Origin: Fluoribacter dumoffii NY 23
GTDB lineage: Bacteria > Pseudomonadota > Gammaproteobacteria > Legionellales > Legionellaceae
DNA length: 64,000 bases
NCBI RefSeq assembly: GCF_000236165.1
Contig: NZ_CM001373.1
Coordinates: 2,550,500 to 2,614,499 of the forward strand
Direction of reading: 5' to 3'
The translations under genes and the position numbers were made by a program. The notes under the pieces are model-generated. The model was given only the letters and a program-made list of their open reading frames with translations. It had not been told where the DNA came from and did not search any database. Below, piece after piece: positions 56,034 through 64,000 of this stretch; the first letter of the stretch is position 1; each line of letters starts with the position of its first letter.

Positions 56034-57491
56034 CTAATCAAGTTTTAGGAATCTTCTTAGTTTACCTGATTCAGGATAATCAAACTGCGTTACTTCAAAT
56101 AAATTTACTTGCGGCTGTGTCAAACCAAGTTGAATTAATCGGCTAGCGATTGTTTTTTGCAATTGTATTTTATCCACAGAACCCGTAGCTAAAATCTTAA
56201 TGTCTGCACCATTTTTTGTTTGGATAACCTGATATTCTCGAATATTTTTTTCGAGCAGGATAGGGGTTACAAAAACCAGGTGATGAACAAAAATGTTATC
56301 GGGGTAAAGGAAATCAAATTCCGGCCTGCCTTGTGGTTCTACGATAAGTTGATGCTGTATTCCGCATTCGCACGTCTTATCCAAAAACACTAATTGGTCG
56401 GAAAGCTCATAGCGAATCAAAGGTAAGGTATAATTATATAAATTAGTTAAATAAATCTTTTGAGGCACTACTGTTTTCTCAACACGGTGACCCTTCTCAT
56501 CAACTGGCTCAACAATGCATAAGTCATCATTTAAATGCATCTCCTCGGAATTAGCCTGGCAGTTTACCCCCCATAATCCCTCAGATGATCCCAGAGTATT
56601 AAAAAGGTTAACTTCAGGCCAAATGCTGGTAATTAACTCGCGTATGGGTTTGTATAAAGGCTCTCCGGAAACGCCAATAATTTTGGGTTGCGCTTTCAAT
56701 CGTCCTTCAACAGCTTCTTGGCATAATTTATAAATGGTTGTTGGTGTTCCTAATAAGATGTCAGGTCGAATCTGGTTAAGACCATCCACAATTTGCCTGA
56801 TTGGCAGGGTTACAGGCAAATAAAACTTTTCTATGTTACTAAAGAAAAATGTTTTTGAAATGGAATACATTGCATAAATTGTGTTGGTAATAACCACCTG
56901 GGCGACTTTTAGTTTTTGGCAGGGATCGATTAACCGCTGGGAACGATTATGGTTATATAAAGGATAACGAGCGGTAGATAAATAGAAATAATTCCATTCA
57001 TCCCAATCATAAACATACACTCCTCTATTACCACTTGAGCCGCTGCTTGCCAGCACATGATAACGATTATTCAAATACAGGGTATCCTTATCGCAACGCA
57101 TTTTTGCGATATGCTTTTCAGCATGGGCCAGGGAAAGTTTTCTATCGGTTACAATTTCATTCCAGTTTTCCATTAAAATATTTTTATTCATAACCGGAAT
57201 TTCACTTAATCTTTCTTCACGGAAATTCTCTACATCAATATGAGCCAAAGATTTTTGGTACCAGGGTGAGTAGGATTTTGCATAAATTAATATTTTTCTA
57301 AGCCGCTCATTGCGAATGTGTTGCAGCCTTTGCTTGGAACAAAATAATTCATTTCTAAACTCAGGATAACTTGCAAGTAAGTCTTGAGTTTGTTTCAGCG
57401 TCAGCGCCCTGGTCTTTGAGGACCGATCGGGAAAATTTTTAATTTTAGCGAGAGCCCGACTGTAATAATTTGATAATTCAAATAATGTCAT
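56034..57491 (-). CDS. PaaK/CapK-like adenylate-forming ligase
   Basis: 485 aa. The phosphate-binding loop HVLASSGSSGNRGVYVYD lies at about residues 145-162, VSGEPLYKPIRELITSIW follows, and FNTLGSSEGLWG is the A5-like block with Glu. RPEFDFLYPDN comes later, where ligases have the hinge. The family includes phenylacetate-CoA ligase, coenzyme F390 synthetase and capsule CapK proteins. Several Cys near 351-369 (KTCECGIQH) suggest a metal site. It is 55 bases downstream of the isonitrile-synthase-like gene and likely activates a carboxylic acid intermediate (inference). Confidence 0.8.
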   Translation of the reverse strand: MTLFELSNYYSRALAKIKNFPDRSSKTRALTLKQTQDLLASYPEFRNELFCSKQRLQHIRNERLRKILIYAKSYSPWYQKSLAHIDVENFREERLSEIPVMNKNILMENWNEIVTDRKLSLAHAEKHIAKMRCDKDTLYLNNRYHVLASSGSSGNRGVYVYDWDEWNYFYLSTARYPLYNHNRSQRLIDPCQKLKVAQVVITNTIYAMYSISKTFFFSNIEKFYLPVTLPIRQIVDGLNQIRPDILLGTPTTIYKLCQEAVEGRLKAQPKIIGVSGEPLYKPIRELITSIWPEVNLFNTLGSSEGLWGVNCQANSEEMHLNDDLCIVEPVDEKGHRVEKTVVPQKIYLTNLYNYTLPLIRYELSDQLVFLDKTCECGIQHQLIVEPQGRPEFDFLYPDNIFVHHLVFVTPILLEKNIREYQVIQTKNGADIKILATGSVDKIQLQKTIASRLIQLGLTQPQVNLFEVTQFDYPESGKLRRFLKLD

Positions 57492-57546
57492 GCCAACCTC
57501 TTTAATTCATTTCCTCAAACCAGCTCTGAATGCACTCAATATTTCG

Positions 57547-59127
57547 TCAGAGTTTTCTCTTGCGCGTTAATCCTTTTTTTAATTCTTCGATGAAGTCATC
57601 AAAATGATTCCATTTTATATTTGGATGTATATAAAATAAGGGTTGTCCTTTCATCCTTGGCTCCTGCCCTGTTTTTTCCACTATTACAGGAACTGCATCG
57701 CAACTTTCCAGCGATAAAACAGGAAGGGTATACAATTTTATTTTATTATTTTTTGTGCGCATAAAAACGCCCACGCCATGCCACGGCTGCACAGGGTCTC
57801 CAAAAGCCGTAGTTGTTAAAACAGCCAATTGACCTGGTTTAGCATGGATTGTCCAGCGGATGTAATCAGGATAGCAGAGACTGAGAGGCTCCTTTGGCAA
57901 ATCACGATCACTGCGAATTTCCGCCATATAATTAATGGTTGCATGCCATGCCTGCGACAACATGGATTGCCGTAAATATTCAAGCAGTTTATTTCTGGAG
58001 GGGGAATTGCGTGGTTGAGGATTACCGATAAATGCTTCAATTGTAACATAATCATCCTGGGTCAACTTGGCATAGGGTTGAAACAGATGCCGGGTAAGCA
58101 CGCTATACAACTCGCTATAGTCCTCCTGGTGCACTTCACTATAGAGCGACAGTTTTTCATATCTTACTGTATAAATTAATGACTTGAATAAAGGAATGAA
58201 TCTTCCTTCAGGATTAGTAATTTCCGGGTCAGGATCACACTCGATTGCCTTGTTAATCGTTTGCTCCATGTTATAGGGGTCCAACAGAGGTAGCATTAAG
58301 TGTTTATAAAAATTTCCTACCTGCTCTCGGATAACTGTTTTTTCCTCTTGCGTTTTTTGAGGGAGATTATTTTTTATAATATGCTGATAATCACTGATTT
58401 CTACATAATTTGAAAAACCTAACTTGCTTATCCACCAGCGTAAATGATTCTGATATTGTTTAATGGTTGTGTATTTTTCATTCAAAAATTGGTTAAACCG
58501 ATTACCATCACAAATCACAGTAAAGGAGGCCATCTTGTTGCTGAGACCTGCAATTGTACTGCTGTAAATCAAATCAATTGTTTTAGCGATCTCAACTAAT
58601 GCAAGTAAAAAATTTATTTCCGATAAATCAGGTAAATTGCCTCGGGTTTTAAGAGGGGATGATACTTTATACGGTAAGGCAGGGATAACCATTTTTATCG
58701 GTTTGTGCTCAGCAATTAATTTTCTTATTTTTTCAGCTAAAATCCGCCGGGAAGTATTTGATTTCGAGCCTTTTAAAAATTGCCGATCAAACATGACTTC
58801 CGTAATTACTTCAGAAAGACTGATTTTTTGTGCTGAATTTAACCCATATTCTTTAAAGTTTTTCCTGGCCCTGATTTTTGCCGCAGAGGCTCGTTCGAGA
58901 ATAAACGTGTCTGATGCCGATAAAAGGGTGGGAATTAGGCGTTCAATAATTATTTCTGCATTGACTAATAAAGCTTTTTTTGAAAATTCTTCAGAACTAT
59001 AAAGCTGATGTTTTGAGCGCTGATTTATATTATGCATAAAATGAGCACTAATAACAGCCTCGCGTTGTCGATTCAAACCGACTTGATATATACCTTGTGA
59101 CTCATATTCCCGAGCTTCAGTTTTCAT
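57547..59127 (-). CDS. Isonitrile synthase-like protein (DIT1/PvcA family)
   Basis: 526 aa. The middle and C-terminus carry DIT1/PvcA blocks: MVIPALPYKVSSP (about 146-158), NLPDLSEINFLLAL (164-177), FTVICDGNRFNQFL (202-215), and near the C-terminus YIRWTIHAKPGQLAVL and PVQPWHGVGVFM. PvcA/IsnA enzymes turn an amino acid plus ribulose 5-phosphate into a vinyl isonitrile. It is longer than PvcA (about 330 aa), with an N-terminal extension of roughly 120 residues and an insert around 280-360. ATG 59127 overlaps the FMN-enzyme gene by 11 bases. No PvcB-type oxygenase is adjacent. Confidence 0.75.
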   Translation of the reverse strand: MKTEAREYESQGIYQVGLNRQREAVISAHFMHNINQRSKHQLYSSEEFSKKALLVNAEIIIERLIPTLLSASDTFILERASAAKIRARKNFKEYGLNSAQKISLSEVITEVMFDRQFLKGSKSNTSRRILAEKIRKLIAEHKPIKMVIPALPYKVSSPLKTRGNLPDLSEINFLLALVEIAKTIDLIYSSTIAGLSNKMASFTVICDGNRFNQFLNEKYTTIKQYQNHLRWWISKLGFSNYVEISDYQHIIKNNLPQKTQEEKTVIREQVGNFYKHLMLPLLDPYNMEQTINKAIECDPDPEITNPEGRFIPLFKSLIYTVRYEKLSLYSEVHQEDYSELYSVLTRHLFQPYAKLTQDDYVTIEAFIGNPQPRNSPSRNKLLEYLRQSMLSQAWHATINYMAEIRSDRDLPKEPLSLCYPDYIRWTIHAKPGQLAVLTTTAFGDPVQPWHGVGVFMRTKNNKIKLYTLPVLSLESCDAVPVIVEKTGQEPRMKGQPLFYIHPNIKWNHFDDFIEELKKGLTRKRKL

Positions 59128-60205
59128 AGAATGTTTTCATTCCCATACAACAAATGTCGTTCCCCAGCTGCTTTATTTCCTGGATATCGCGACACCCTGT
59201 TAACATCATCGTTGTTTCCAACTCTTCTCTTAGTAAAGCCAACATGGATTGCACCCCCTCCCTTCCGTTAACGGCTAATGCCCAAAGGATAGAGCGGCCT
59301 GCTAACACAGCATCCGCTCCCAGGGCAAGAGCTTTAAACATATCCGTGCCCCGCTCAATGCCCCCATCAAGAAGAATCATGGTACGCCCGGCAACTGTTC
59401 TAACCACATCAGATAAAGCTGTAATCGTAGACATAGCGGTATCTAGTTGGCGGCCACCATGATTGGAAACAACAATTCCGGCAACGTTAAGGCTGCATGC
59501 TTTTTCTGCATCAAGAGGATTAAGTATTCCTTTTAAAATTATAGGTAAAGCCGTCAAAGATTGTACCCACTCAATGTCTTTCCAGGTTAGAGATGGATCA
59601 AACTCATGAGCAGTAAACTGATGCAGCACTTCACTGTTAGCGGTGCTGGTAAAATTCCCAGTGGAAAGCTCTGGGGGAAGAACAAATGGATTACGGATAT
59701 TTCTATCCCGTTTACCTGTTATCGGTACCCCCACTGTGATTAAAATTGCTTTATATCCCGATTTTTCTGCACGATGGATCAAACTTGCAGTCAATTCTCT
59801 GTTTTTAAAGATGTAGACCTGCAGCCAGAGGTTCTCATTTGAGGAAAAATGAGCAATGTCTTCAAGCGACCTGTTTGACATGGAGCTCACAACCATAGGG
59901 ATTCCGCAAAATCCAGCTGCTTTTGCAGTACTTACCTCGCCTTCTTCGTCTAAAAGCTGGTGGAAAGCTGTCGGGGCAATAAGCAGCGGAAAAGTTTGTT
60001 CCAAACCCAACAGACAAGTCGCAGTTACAATGCAAGAGACATCTTTTAGGCACAAAGGTCTGAGGCTGATATTATCAAAAGCATCCCTGTTATTCCTTTT
60101 GGTAATCTCATCACCTGCGCCAGCATCAATAAAATCAAAAATTTTTTTGGAAAGCTTTCTTTTTGCTAACAATCGGTAATCAGAAACAGTTGCTGGGATT
60201 CTCAT
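59117..60205 (-). CDS. FMN-dependent alpha-hydroxyacid oxidase-like protein, altered active site
   Basis: 362 aa of the glycolate oxidase/lactate dehydrogenase fold. The core is intact: PLLIAPTAFH (FMN site), Lys225 in ILKGI, the catalytic His249 and Arg252 in VSNHGGRQLD, and LLDGGIERGTDMFKALALGA. Aligned with spinach glycolate oxidase, Tyr24 corresponds to Phe25 and Asp157 (TVDTP) to Gly159 (TVGVP); Tyr129 is kept (Tyr131). Losing both the Tyr and the Asp points to a different substrate or reaction. First gene of the three-gene unit; 108 bases after the mdc operon. Confidence 0.88.
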   Translation of the reverse strand: MRIPATVSDYRLLAKRKLSKKIFDFIDAGAGDEITKRNNRDAFDNISLRPLCLKDVSCIVTATCLLGLEQTFPLLIAPTAFHQLLDEEGEVSTAKAAGFCGIPMVVSSMSNRSLEDIAHFSSNENLWLQVYIFKNRELTASLIHRAEKSGYKAILITVGVPITGKRDRNIRNPFVLPPELSTGNFTSTANSEVLHQFTAHEFDPSLTWKDIEWVQSLTALPIILKGILNPLDAEKACSLNVAGIVVSNHGGRQLDTAMSTITALSDVVRTVAGRTMILLDGGIERGTDMFKALALGADAVLAGRSILWALAVNGREGVQSMLALLREELETTMMLTGCRDIQEIKQLGNDICCMGMKTFYEN

Positions 60206-60313
60206 TATTTAGTCTCGTTCCAGTTTACTTATGGCCATTGTTTTGCGAAGTTTTCTATTTCTTGAGCAAAGTAAATGGTTTATGTTAAGTATAGAACTGG
60301 TCGATTTTTTTAC

Positions 60314-61168
60314 CTAATTGCTGCAGACAGGGGAATATTCTCGAAGAGGTTTACAAAATAATTGGCCTAAAAATAATAAAAGGCCAATCAAATCGGCTAC
60401 CCCACCGGGGCTGATTCCTGCTTTTGAAAAAAGGCGATGTAATTCCGTCGCCTTCTGATGGCGGGTGAATAAGCAATCAATTACAGCAAGCTCTCTCACT
60501 TTCGCTTGTGCATAATCCAATCCCAATTTTCCCTTTTTATAAAGGATATTCGTATCATCCATGGTCTGTAAAAGTCCAATATAGGCAAACAAGCAGGCAA
60601 AATCCAGGGATTGGGTGTTTAGAAAAATGTCGATGAAATCAGGAAGAAGCTGGAAAATCGGCGCATAGCCTTGTATTGCCATTTGCTTGGCATCAATGAC
60701 TTTATATTGTCGACGCACGATCGCCCCGTGACTGTCAGGGTTTCCTGCATGGAGCTGCAAATGTTTAGGCCAATCCCTTAATAACTGCTGATGTACATCA
60801 GCAGGAGTAAAGCGCGTCTTGGCCTGAGCCAGGCGAATTACGGAAACACAAACAATACCCAAAGCAAAAATAGCACCCCGATGAGTATTCACACCCCCGG
60901 TTTTTTCCAGCATCCCCTGCTCCGCTTCAATAGCGATTTGTTTTAAATCCTCAAAACAATGGGTGTGACGTCCTTTTTTGGTAATATGATAAAAATAATG
61001 ACGTAAGGTAAACAGGCTTCGATAAAACGTTTCGCCATCCATATCCACATGCGCACCCGCATCGATAAAACTGACCAGACCCGGTTTGGGATACGCTTTC
61101 ACTTCTAAGTAAAGTGCTCGGACCGCCATTTTGGCAAGTGATCTTTCACAGCAAGGGGTAGTGTTCAT
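60314..61168 (-). CDS. mdcB: Triphosphoribosyl-dephospho-CoA synthase
   Basis: It forms 2'-(5''-triphosphoribosyl)-3'-dephospho-CoA, the prosthetic-group precursor of malonate decarboxylase. CitG/MdcB signatures: VKAYPKPGLVSFIDAGAH (about 23-40), TGGVNTHRGAIFALG (about 91-105) and SHGAIVRRQY. 284 aa. Its start overlaps the mdcG end by 23 bases. Last gene of the mdc operon. Confidence 0.93.
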   Translation of the reverse strand: MNTTPCCERSLAKMAVRALYLEVKAYPKPGLVSFIDAGAHVDMDGETFYRSLFTLRHYFYHITKKGRHTHCFEDLKQIAIEAEQGMLEKTGGVNTHRGAIFALGIVCVSVIRLAQAKTRFTPADVHQQLLRDWPKHLQLHAGNPDSHGAIVRRQYKVIDAKQMAIQGYAPIFQLLPDFIDIFLNTQSLDFACLFAYIGLLQTMDDTNILYKKGKLGLDYAQAKVRELAVIDCLFTRHQKATELHRLFSKAGISPGGVADLIGLLLFLGQLFCKPLREYSPVCSN

Positions 61169-61790
61169 AAAGTTCAGCTTTTGCTAGTAATTCAACTTTC
61201 TCTTTGCTTTTACACAGCACTTTTTCTGCAGCTACATCAAGTAGTTCCTTGATTGGGATATCACCAAAAAGAGAAAAACGTACCTCTCCATCAATCGGAC
61301 GGTTAAACTTGTGGGTTAACTCATCAATTGTATTATGCAAATCAACCCAGGACTGCCCTTGATAATGAATCAGTAGATCCAGATCAGAATCGGGGGTAAC
61401 AAAAGAGCATCCCGATAAAAAGTGAAATAAAAAAGAGCCGTAAACCGCGATATTCGCAACGGGGGGCATAAAACTTTTTAAGTCATTTATTCCATAGTGA
61501 CAGGAAAAAAAATCCTGCATCCTATGCAGTTGAGGAGGTGGGGTTTGTTTCTGGACAAATAATGGGTCAACCTGTAAACCGACTCGTTGTTTTTTATTCT
61601 GGAGCAAAAGGGTCAACCCCAGATTCAATTTTTTCTGTAGGGGGATTTGGGTGGCGTAAATACAAGGCAACCCTTTGTTAAGCCAATAGAGCACTTCATT
61701 CTTAATTAATCTCTGATCTGCATGACAGGAGTTGATGGTAATCTCCGCATCGGGGTTGAGATAAATTAAATGGTGTCGTTGCGGATTCAT
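61146..61790 (-). CDS. mdcG: Malonate decarboxylase holo-ACP synthase
   Basis: A nucleotidyltransferase-fold enzyme attaching the prosthetic group to the acyl carrier domain. VYGSFLFHFLSG followed by DSDLDLLIHY (about 116-145) provides the Gly-Ser and Asp-x-Asp metal motif. 214 aa. It overlaps mdcE by 4 bases (ATGA) and mdcB by 23 bases. Confidence 0.9.
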   Translation of the reverse strand: MNPQRHHLIYLNPDAEITINSCHADQRLIKNEVLYWLNKGLPCIYATQIPLQKKLNLGLTLLLQNKKQRVGLQVDPLFVQKQTPPPQLHRMQDFFSCHYGINDLKSFMPPVANIAVYGSFLFHFLSGCSFVTPDSDLDLLIHYQGQSWVDLHNTIDELTHKFNRPIDGEVRFSLFGDIPIKELLDVAAEKVLCKSKEKVELLAKAELYEHYPLL

Positions 61791-62494
61791 AAATAGTTGG
61801 TTACTTTATTAATAATCGAATAAGCAAGTTTTCTGCCCCCCCGCTCACTCCCCAGCAAGGCACGATCGTCTTTAGGATTTTGTTTCTGGATGGCTACATT
61901 AATTTTATCCGCAAGTTCAGAGGGGTTCACAATCTCATGTAACCCTCCAAGTTCATAAAAATTTTGCACGCCCGGTGCAAAAACGGAAAATGTTTTACTC
62001 AACTCTTGAAGTGTACTTAATTCTATTTTGGTGACTTTGGCAATACCCTCCAGCCACATCACCGCCAAAGCTGCATCCGGTAAAGCCAAAATGGTATCTG
62101 CAGTTAAACCATAAGCGATAAAAGCGCCACCTAACGCTTTGTTACACACTAGGGATATTAAAATATTCCCTTGTTGGCGAAGACATTCCAAACACTCCAG
62201 CAAATGTCCAAAATATTGTTGCATCCCCAACCATTCATCCCGCATTGTTAACTCTTGACCCGCTACATCAACTAAAAGCAAAACAGGATCAGTAGATTGG
62301 CTTTCAAGAATATCTATTACATGCTGTGCCATAATCAAAGCCTGCTCTGCACCAAGAAATATTGACTCCTTAACCCCAAGAATATGAAGCCTTTGCTCCT
62401 TGAGAGTCGCCTGGCCATAAATAACCGATTGATTTTCTGTTAGCTTCACTTCTTGAGAAAATATCTGTTTGAGAAGGTCCTTTATTTCTACCAT
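61787..62494 (-). CDS. mdcE: Malonate decarboxylase gamma subunit
   Basis: The gamma subunit forms the carboxybiotin-independent decarboxylase with the beta subunit (crotonase-like fold). VLLLVDVAGQELTMRDEWLGMQQYF and LVCNKALGGAFIAYGLTADTILALPDAALAVM-type blocks are visible over the first 150 residues. 235 aa. AGGAATAA precedes the ATG; it starts 49 bases after mdcCD. Confidence 0.92.
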   Translation of the reverse strand: MVEIKDLLKQIFSQEVKLTENQSVIYGQATLKEQRLHILGVKESIFLGAEQALIMAQHVIDILESQSTDPVLLLVDVAGQELTMRDEWLGMQQYFGHLLECLECLRQQGNILISLVCNKALGGAFIAYGLTADTILALPDAALAVMWLEGIAKVTKIELSTLQELSKTFSVFAPGVQNFYELGGLHEIVNPSELADKINVAIQKQNPKDDRALLGSERGGRKLAYSIINKVTNYL

Positions 62495-62543
62495 TTCTTA
62501 TTCCTGTCATGTATTCAGCCTGAATGCCTGGCTTTGCCCTAAA

Positions 62544-63728
62544 TTACGATTTTATATTTTTTACCGCCTGTAAAAATGATTTTTCGTCCATATCAAAAAG
62601 AGTTACAGCATAGTCAGGGGCAATATGATTAAGGTAAGCCCCCTCTTCCTGAAAACCTTTTGTCTCTTCAAACCGTTTTTTTAACAAAGCATGTTTTTGC
62701 TTCATGGAGTGAAGTTCGAGAGGCACTCTCTTATCAAGAGCAGCAATTAATCGCTCGCGTATTTCTGCAACATCTGAACTGACATAACTTTGAACAACAT
62801 CCTGTAAATAACGGGTTTTTCCTCCATATACACGCCAAACCAAAGCCCTATCCTTTGAATCGAATGCTTTGACTCCTGCAACAGCTTGAATTACTTCAGG
62901 GCCGGATACCCCTATACGCCCTATTTCATTAATTATAAGGTAATCCAAACAAGCAGAAATAATACCCATACCCCCAAAAGCACCATTTTTGCCACAAATT
63001 ATACCTATAGTGGTGATTCCTGCTTGCCTTGCCTCAAAGACAGCGCGAATCGTTTCTGAAATGGCAATTTCTCCAGCATTTGCCTCATGTAAACGGACTC
63101 CGCCGCTGTCAATGAGGAGAATCACTGCCTTGGCTTGAGTTTTAACTGCAGCTTTGAACAAGCCGGTAAGCTTTGCTCCATGGATCTCGCCTACAGCCCC
63201 CCCCATAAAATCCTTTTGTTGGGAAGCAATGAGCACTTTGTTTTTGTGCAGCAATCCAGAACCAATGATAATGCCGTCGTCAGCTTCACCGGGCAAATTT
63301 AAGGCGGCCAAATAGGGACTATATAACTTTTCATCAGCAAGCCACTCAGTGAAGGAGTCTTTATCGAGAAGTATTTGGATTCGTTCACGTCCATCAAGCT
63401 CTGCATAATTGTTGCCCATGGAATAATGACCTTTAAATTCCTCCAAGGCTTGGGCTAAGCGTAATAAAACCACTGCCGGGGTCGCTCCATTATCATTAAG
63501 GGTAAAGTTCAAACCCACCGGTTGGTTTTGCGTCATAAAATCCCCGATCACCATTTTCCAAACCGGTTTATAATGTTCCACCGCCGTCTGGATTGTAAAA
63601 ACAGTCTCGCAACTCGCATTAGCCTCAATGATGACTTCCAAGTTACCTGAGCCAACCACCCCACATACTGTTTTTTTACCTTCAAGAGGTTTGCCAGAAA
63701 GCGAAAAACGAAATTCCATGTATTCCAT
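62544..63728 (-). CDS. mdcCD: Fused malonate decarboxylase delta (ACP) and beta subunits
   Basis: 394 aa, of which residues about 1-97 match MdcC, the acyl carrier subunit (VVGSGNLEVIIEA with the likely prosthetic-group Ser27; DNGATPAVVLLRLAQALEE). Residues about 105-394 match MdcD, the beta subunit (YAELDGRERIQILLDKDSF, GGAVGEIHGAKLTGL, LIDSGGVRLHEANAGEIA, FGGMGIISACLDYLI). The junction is a short linker with no stop, frameshift or internal start with a strong ribosome site. The usual arrangement is two separate genes. AGGG lies 7 bases before ATG 63728. 9 bases after the mdcA stop. Confidence 0.92.
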   Translation of the reverse strand: MEYMEFRFSLSGKPLEGKKTVCGVVGSGNLEVIIEANASCETVFTIQTAVEHYKPVWKMVIGDFMTQNQPVGLNFTLNDNGATPAVVLLRLAQALEEFKGHYSMGNNYAELDGRERIQILLDKDSFTEWLADEKLYSPYLAALNLPGEADDGIIIGSGLLHKNKVLIASQQKDFMGGAVGEIHGAKLTGLFKAAVKTQAKAVILLIDSGGVRLHEANAGEIAISETIRAVFEARQAGITTIGIICGKNGAFGGMGIISACLDYLIINEIGRIGVSGPEVIQAVAGVKAFDSKDRALVWRVYGGKTRYLQDVVQSYVSSDVAEIRERLIAALDKRVPLELHSMKQKHALLKKRFEETKGFQEEGAYLNHIAPDYAVTLFDMDEKSFLQAVKNIKS

Positions 63729-63737
63729 ATTTTTGCC

Positions 63738-64000
63738 CTACCAATTTCTAAATTTTACTGGGGGTTCATATAAACCCTGTGAGCAATCAACAAGGTCCCG
63801 AATAGACTTAGCTGCCAATAAATCGCGGGTTGCGTCAGAAACTTTGATTCCCAAATCTTCAGGACGTTTTATCACTCCACGCTGACGCAACTCCTCCACT
63901 TTCATCCGATCACGGGCAATGCCTACCTCAGTATATCCTGCGATGCCGCGGATGGCTTGTTCACGTTCCTCAAGATTGCGGCACAAGAGGAGATTGGCAA
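63738..64000 (-). CDS. mdcA: Malonate decarboxylase alpha subunit, C-terminal fragment (cut by window end)
   Basis: The open frame runs off the right edge. The visible C-terminus EREQAIRGIAGYTEVGIARD and IRDLVDCSQGLYEPPVKFRNW-type ending match MdcA, the acetyl-CoA/malonyl-ACP transferase subunit. An internal TTG at 63986 is not the true start. The full gene should extend about 1.4 kb beyond the window. Confidence 0.88.
   Translation of the reverse strand, partial: ANLLLCRNLEEREQAIRGIAGYTEVGIARDRMKVEELRQRGVIKRPEDLGIKVSDATRDLLAAKSIRDLVDCSQGLYEPPVKFRNW

Noticed and set aside
63738-63986. An independent 82-aa gene starting at 63986
   Set aside because: The first codon is an internal TTG and the sequence is the C-terminus of MdcA, whose frame continues past the window edge.

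Overview
The window looks like a chromosomal segment of a Legionella-type gammaproteobacterium. The base composition is AT-leaning, the housekeeping proteins are of gammaproteobacterial type, the heat-shock order is grpE-dnaK-dnaJ followed by carA, there are two tandem TyrP-like permeases, and orphan proteins with coiled-coil, hydrophobic or Glu-rich C-terminal features resemble Dot/Icm effector candidates. The genus is an inference; no rRNA or tRNA gene was found to fix it.

Layout. 1-7.8 kb: a mixed block with an orphan protein, SelO, a GNAT enzyme, periplasmic Cu/Zn superoxide dismutase, a PEBP-like protein, a DUF962 membrane protein and an exported subtilisin-like protease. 7.8-15.7 kb: a long minus-strand housekeeping run, grpE-dnaK-dnaJ-carA-metK-ahcY. 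Near-consensus sigma32 promoters lie before both grpE and dnaK, a REP-like hairpin lies between dnaK and dnaJ, and an intrinsic terminator follows dnaJ. 15.9-25.3 kb: class II DAHP synthase, hemE, an unusual SGNH-hydrolase-like protein, folB, a SPOR protein coupled to argS, and recG. 25.3-26.6 kb: a gene-free 1.25 kb carrying three about 0.4 kb direct repeats. Each repeat has a T-rich block, a single DnaA box and an inverted pair of perfect DnaA boxes at fixed offsets. 26.6-41.6 kb: CDF and ZIP metal transporters, a Maf-like protein, enolase, an Lrp-family regulator facing a GNAT gene, an acyltransferase, a large PD-(D/E)XK nuclease-type protein, an OmpA-like lipoprotein and two aromatic amino acid permeases. 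41.7-46.1 kb: a cyanophycin operon (cphA-cphB-isoaspartyl peptidase). 46.3-47.8 kb: a small stress cluster (CsbD, PRC-barrel, Ser-rich exported peptide) and a GNAT gene. 48.1-55.9 kb: hydrolases, including two beta-lactamase-fold proteins of which one has lost its catalytic motifs, a DipZ-like thiol-redox protein and a cNMP-binding protein. 56.0-60.2 kb: a three-gene minus-strand unit of FMN alpha-hydroxyacid oxidase-like, PvcA-type isonitrile synthase-like and PaaK/CapK-like ligase genes. 60.3-64.0 kb: a malonate decarboxylase operon (mdcA partial, mdcC-mdcD fused in one frame, mdcE, mdcG, mdcB).

How the parts connect. The cyanophycin genes form a complete cycle: polymerisation of Asp and Arg, release of beta-Asp-Arg dipeptide, and cleavage to the amino acids. 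The mdc genes supply the acyl-carrier, carboxytransferase and decarboxylase subunits and two prosthetic-group enzymes of biotin-independent malonate decarboxylase, but no malonyl-transferase gene (mdcH) is visible before the window edge. The isonitrile-synthase unit looks like a small natural-product pathway whose partners differ from the PvcB-type oxygenase usual for this family. The two strongest candidates for an undescribed system are the iterated DnaA-box locus and the isonitrile-synthase unit.
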